From: Patescibacteria group bacterium
GTDB taxonomy: Bacteria > Patescibacteriota > Patescibacteriia > Patescibacteriales > GWC2-42-12
DNA length: 5,514 nt
Reading direction: 5' to 3'
Assembly (NCBI GenBank): GCA_018813805.1
Contig: JAHJAP010000004.1
Coordinates: 1-5,514, forward strand
The stretch's first letter is position 1; each line of letters begins with the position of its first letter. Position numbers and translations under genes: made by a program. This document shows, one piece after another, positions 5,210 to 5,514 of the stretch. The notes under the pieces were generated by a model. It ran no database searches and was not told the DNA's origin. It worked only from the letters and a program-made list of their open reading frames with translations.

Positions 5210-5370
5210 GGGTCTGTCGCCGAATACCGTATTCGGTATAAAATTCCAAATTTTTGTAAATTTTGTCAAAAACTTTTTCGCTAATACAACCATATTCCCT
5301 TAAAACTTTTTAAAAAAATTTCCTAAAAATTTGAAATTTTATACTCGAAAGAGTATTCGGCGACAGACCC
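5210..5370 (+). mobile_element. MITE-like repeat, copy C, with 5-bp target duplication GTTAG
   Basis: Complete 161-bp reference copy. Terminal inverted repeats GGGTCTGTCGCCGAATAC and GTATTCGGCGACAGACCC are perfect over 18 bp. Beyond a nine-base divergent block, pairing resumes for another 17 bp with one mismatch (TATAAAATT...CAAATTT). GTTAG flanks it at 5205-5209 and 5371-5375, starting right after the TAA of the hydrolase gene. The left end holds the palindrome CCGAATAC-C-GTATTCGG (5220-5236); the right end holds ATACTC-GAAA-GAGTAT (5341-5356). It encodes no transposase. The long inverted repeats and 5-bp duplication point to a cut-and-paste DDE-type transposase acting in trans; the family cannot be named from this window. 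Confidence 0.94.
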
Positions 5371-5450
5371 GTTAGTATTTTAATTAAAAATAAATATAGT
5401 TATTACGCAATGTTGAATAAATATTTTTTTATGTATGTTGTAATAAAATA

Positions 5451-5459
5451 TGCTATAAT
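5451..5459 (+). promoter_or_regulatory. Extended -10 promoter TGCTATAAT
   Basis: TG-N-TATAAT is a perfect extended -10 and would start transcription near 5466, serving a gene to the right of the window. No convincing -35 lies 17 bases upstream, as is common for extended -10 promoters. The rest of 5376-5514 is AT-rich, with no start codon leading to a supported ORF, no tRNA-like sequence and no other repeat. Confidence 0.5.
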
Positions 5460-5467
5460 AATAAGCT

Positions 5468-5476
5468 TGTGGATAA
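5468..5476 (-). promoter_or_regulatory. DnaA-box-like site (TGTGGATAA)
   Basis: This is the reverse complement of TTATCCACA, a perfect DnaA box, placed right at the predicted start point of the extended -10 promoter at 5451-5459. DnaA bound here would be expected to affect that promoter. It is the second perfect match in about 1.1 kb, in the opposite orientation to the one at 4363-4371. Confidence 0.42.
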
Positions 5477-5514
5477 CTACAAACTATAAATTACAAAATT
5501 TAAATATTAATAAA

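Noticed and set aside
1..5370. CRISPR array
   Set aside because: The three repeats are about 160 bp long, are 2.5 kb apart with genes between them, have target duplications, and there are no short regular spacers.
5376..5514. tRNA or other structured RNA in the right-hand tail
   Set aside because: No T-loop GTTCRA sequence, no acceptor stem pairing and no G-C rich helix could be found.

Overview
This AT-rich window (clearly below 35% GC by eye) looks like a small-genome bacterium of the Patescibacteria/CPR type. The reasons are short plus-strand gene spacing, almost no Shine-Dalgarno sites before the main genes, a ComEC whose competence domain carries an AVSGFNIS signature, and a separate ComEC-type metallo-hydrolase. 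This placement is an inference. The code is standard: TGA ends comEC, and a complete release factor 2 gene is present, so TGA is not reassigned.

Layout, left to right: the right-hand 141 bp of a mobile repeat (copy A); an NrdG-type radical SAM activase; a 90-residue membrane protein of unknown function; prfB (RF2), which can only be read in full through a +1 programmed frameshift at 1366-1372; a second copy of the repeat (copy B, 2532-2693); comEC (DNA-uptake channel); a minus-strand mini-unit with promoter, strong ribosome binding site, 27-codon ORF and terminator, lying in and around the comEC 3' end; a membrane-anchored metallo-beta-lactamase-fold protein that is the detached C-terminal domain of ComEC; a third repeat copy (copy C, 5210-5370) directly after its stop codon; and an intergenic tail with an extended -10 promoter and a DnaA-box-like site that probably serves a gene beyond the window.

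The main discovery is the repeat. It is a 161-162 bp non-autonomous MITE-like element with an 18-bp perfect terminal inverted repeat, longer imperfect arms, and 5-bp target duplications visible at both complete copies (CTTTA and GTTAG). Copy B landed inside the 5' end of comEC. Removing the element and one CTTTA restores an uninterrupted reading frame from an ATG at 2466 into the present comEC frame. Today the element itself supplies the in-frame ATG (2654) and the first 13 codons plus one base, so the protein has a transposon-derived, arginine/lysine-rich N terminus in place of the ancestral 22 residues.

Functionally, comEC and the metallo-hydrolase form a two-gene split version of the natural transformation channel. 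NrdG (anaerobic deoxyribonucleotide synthesis) and RF2 (termination at UAA/UGA) are housekeeping functions with no evident link to uptake. The small minus-strand unit opposes the comEC/hydrolase pair and could be an antisense regulator, a small protein gene, or both.
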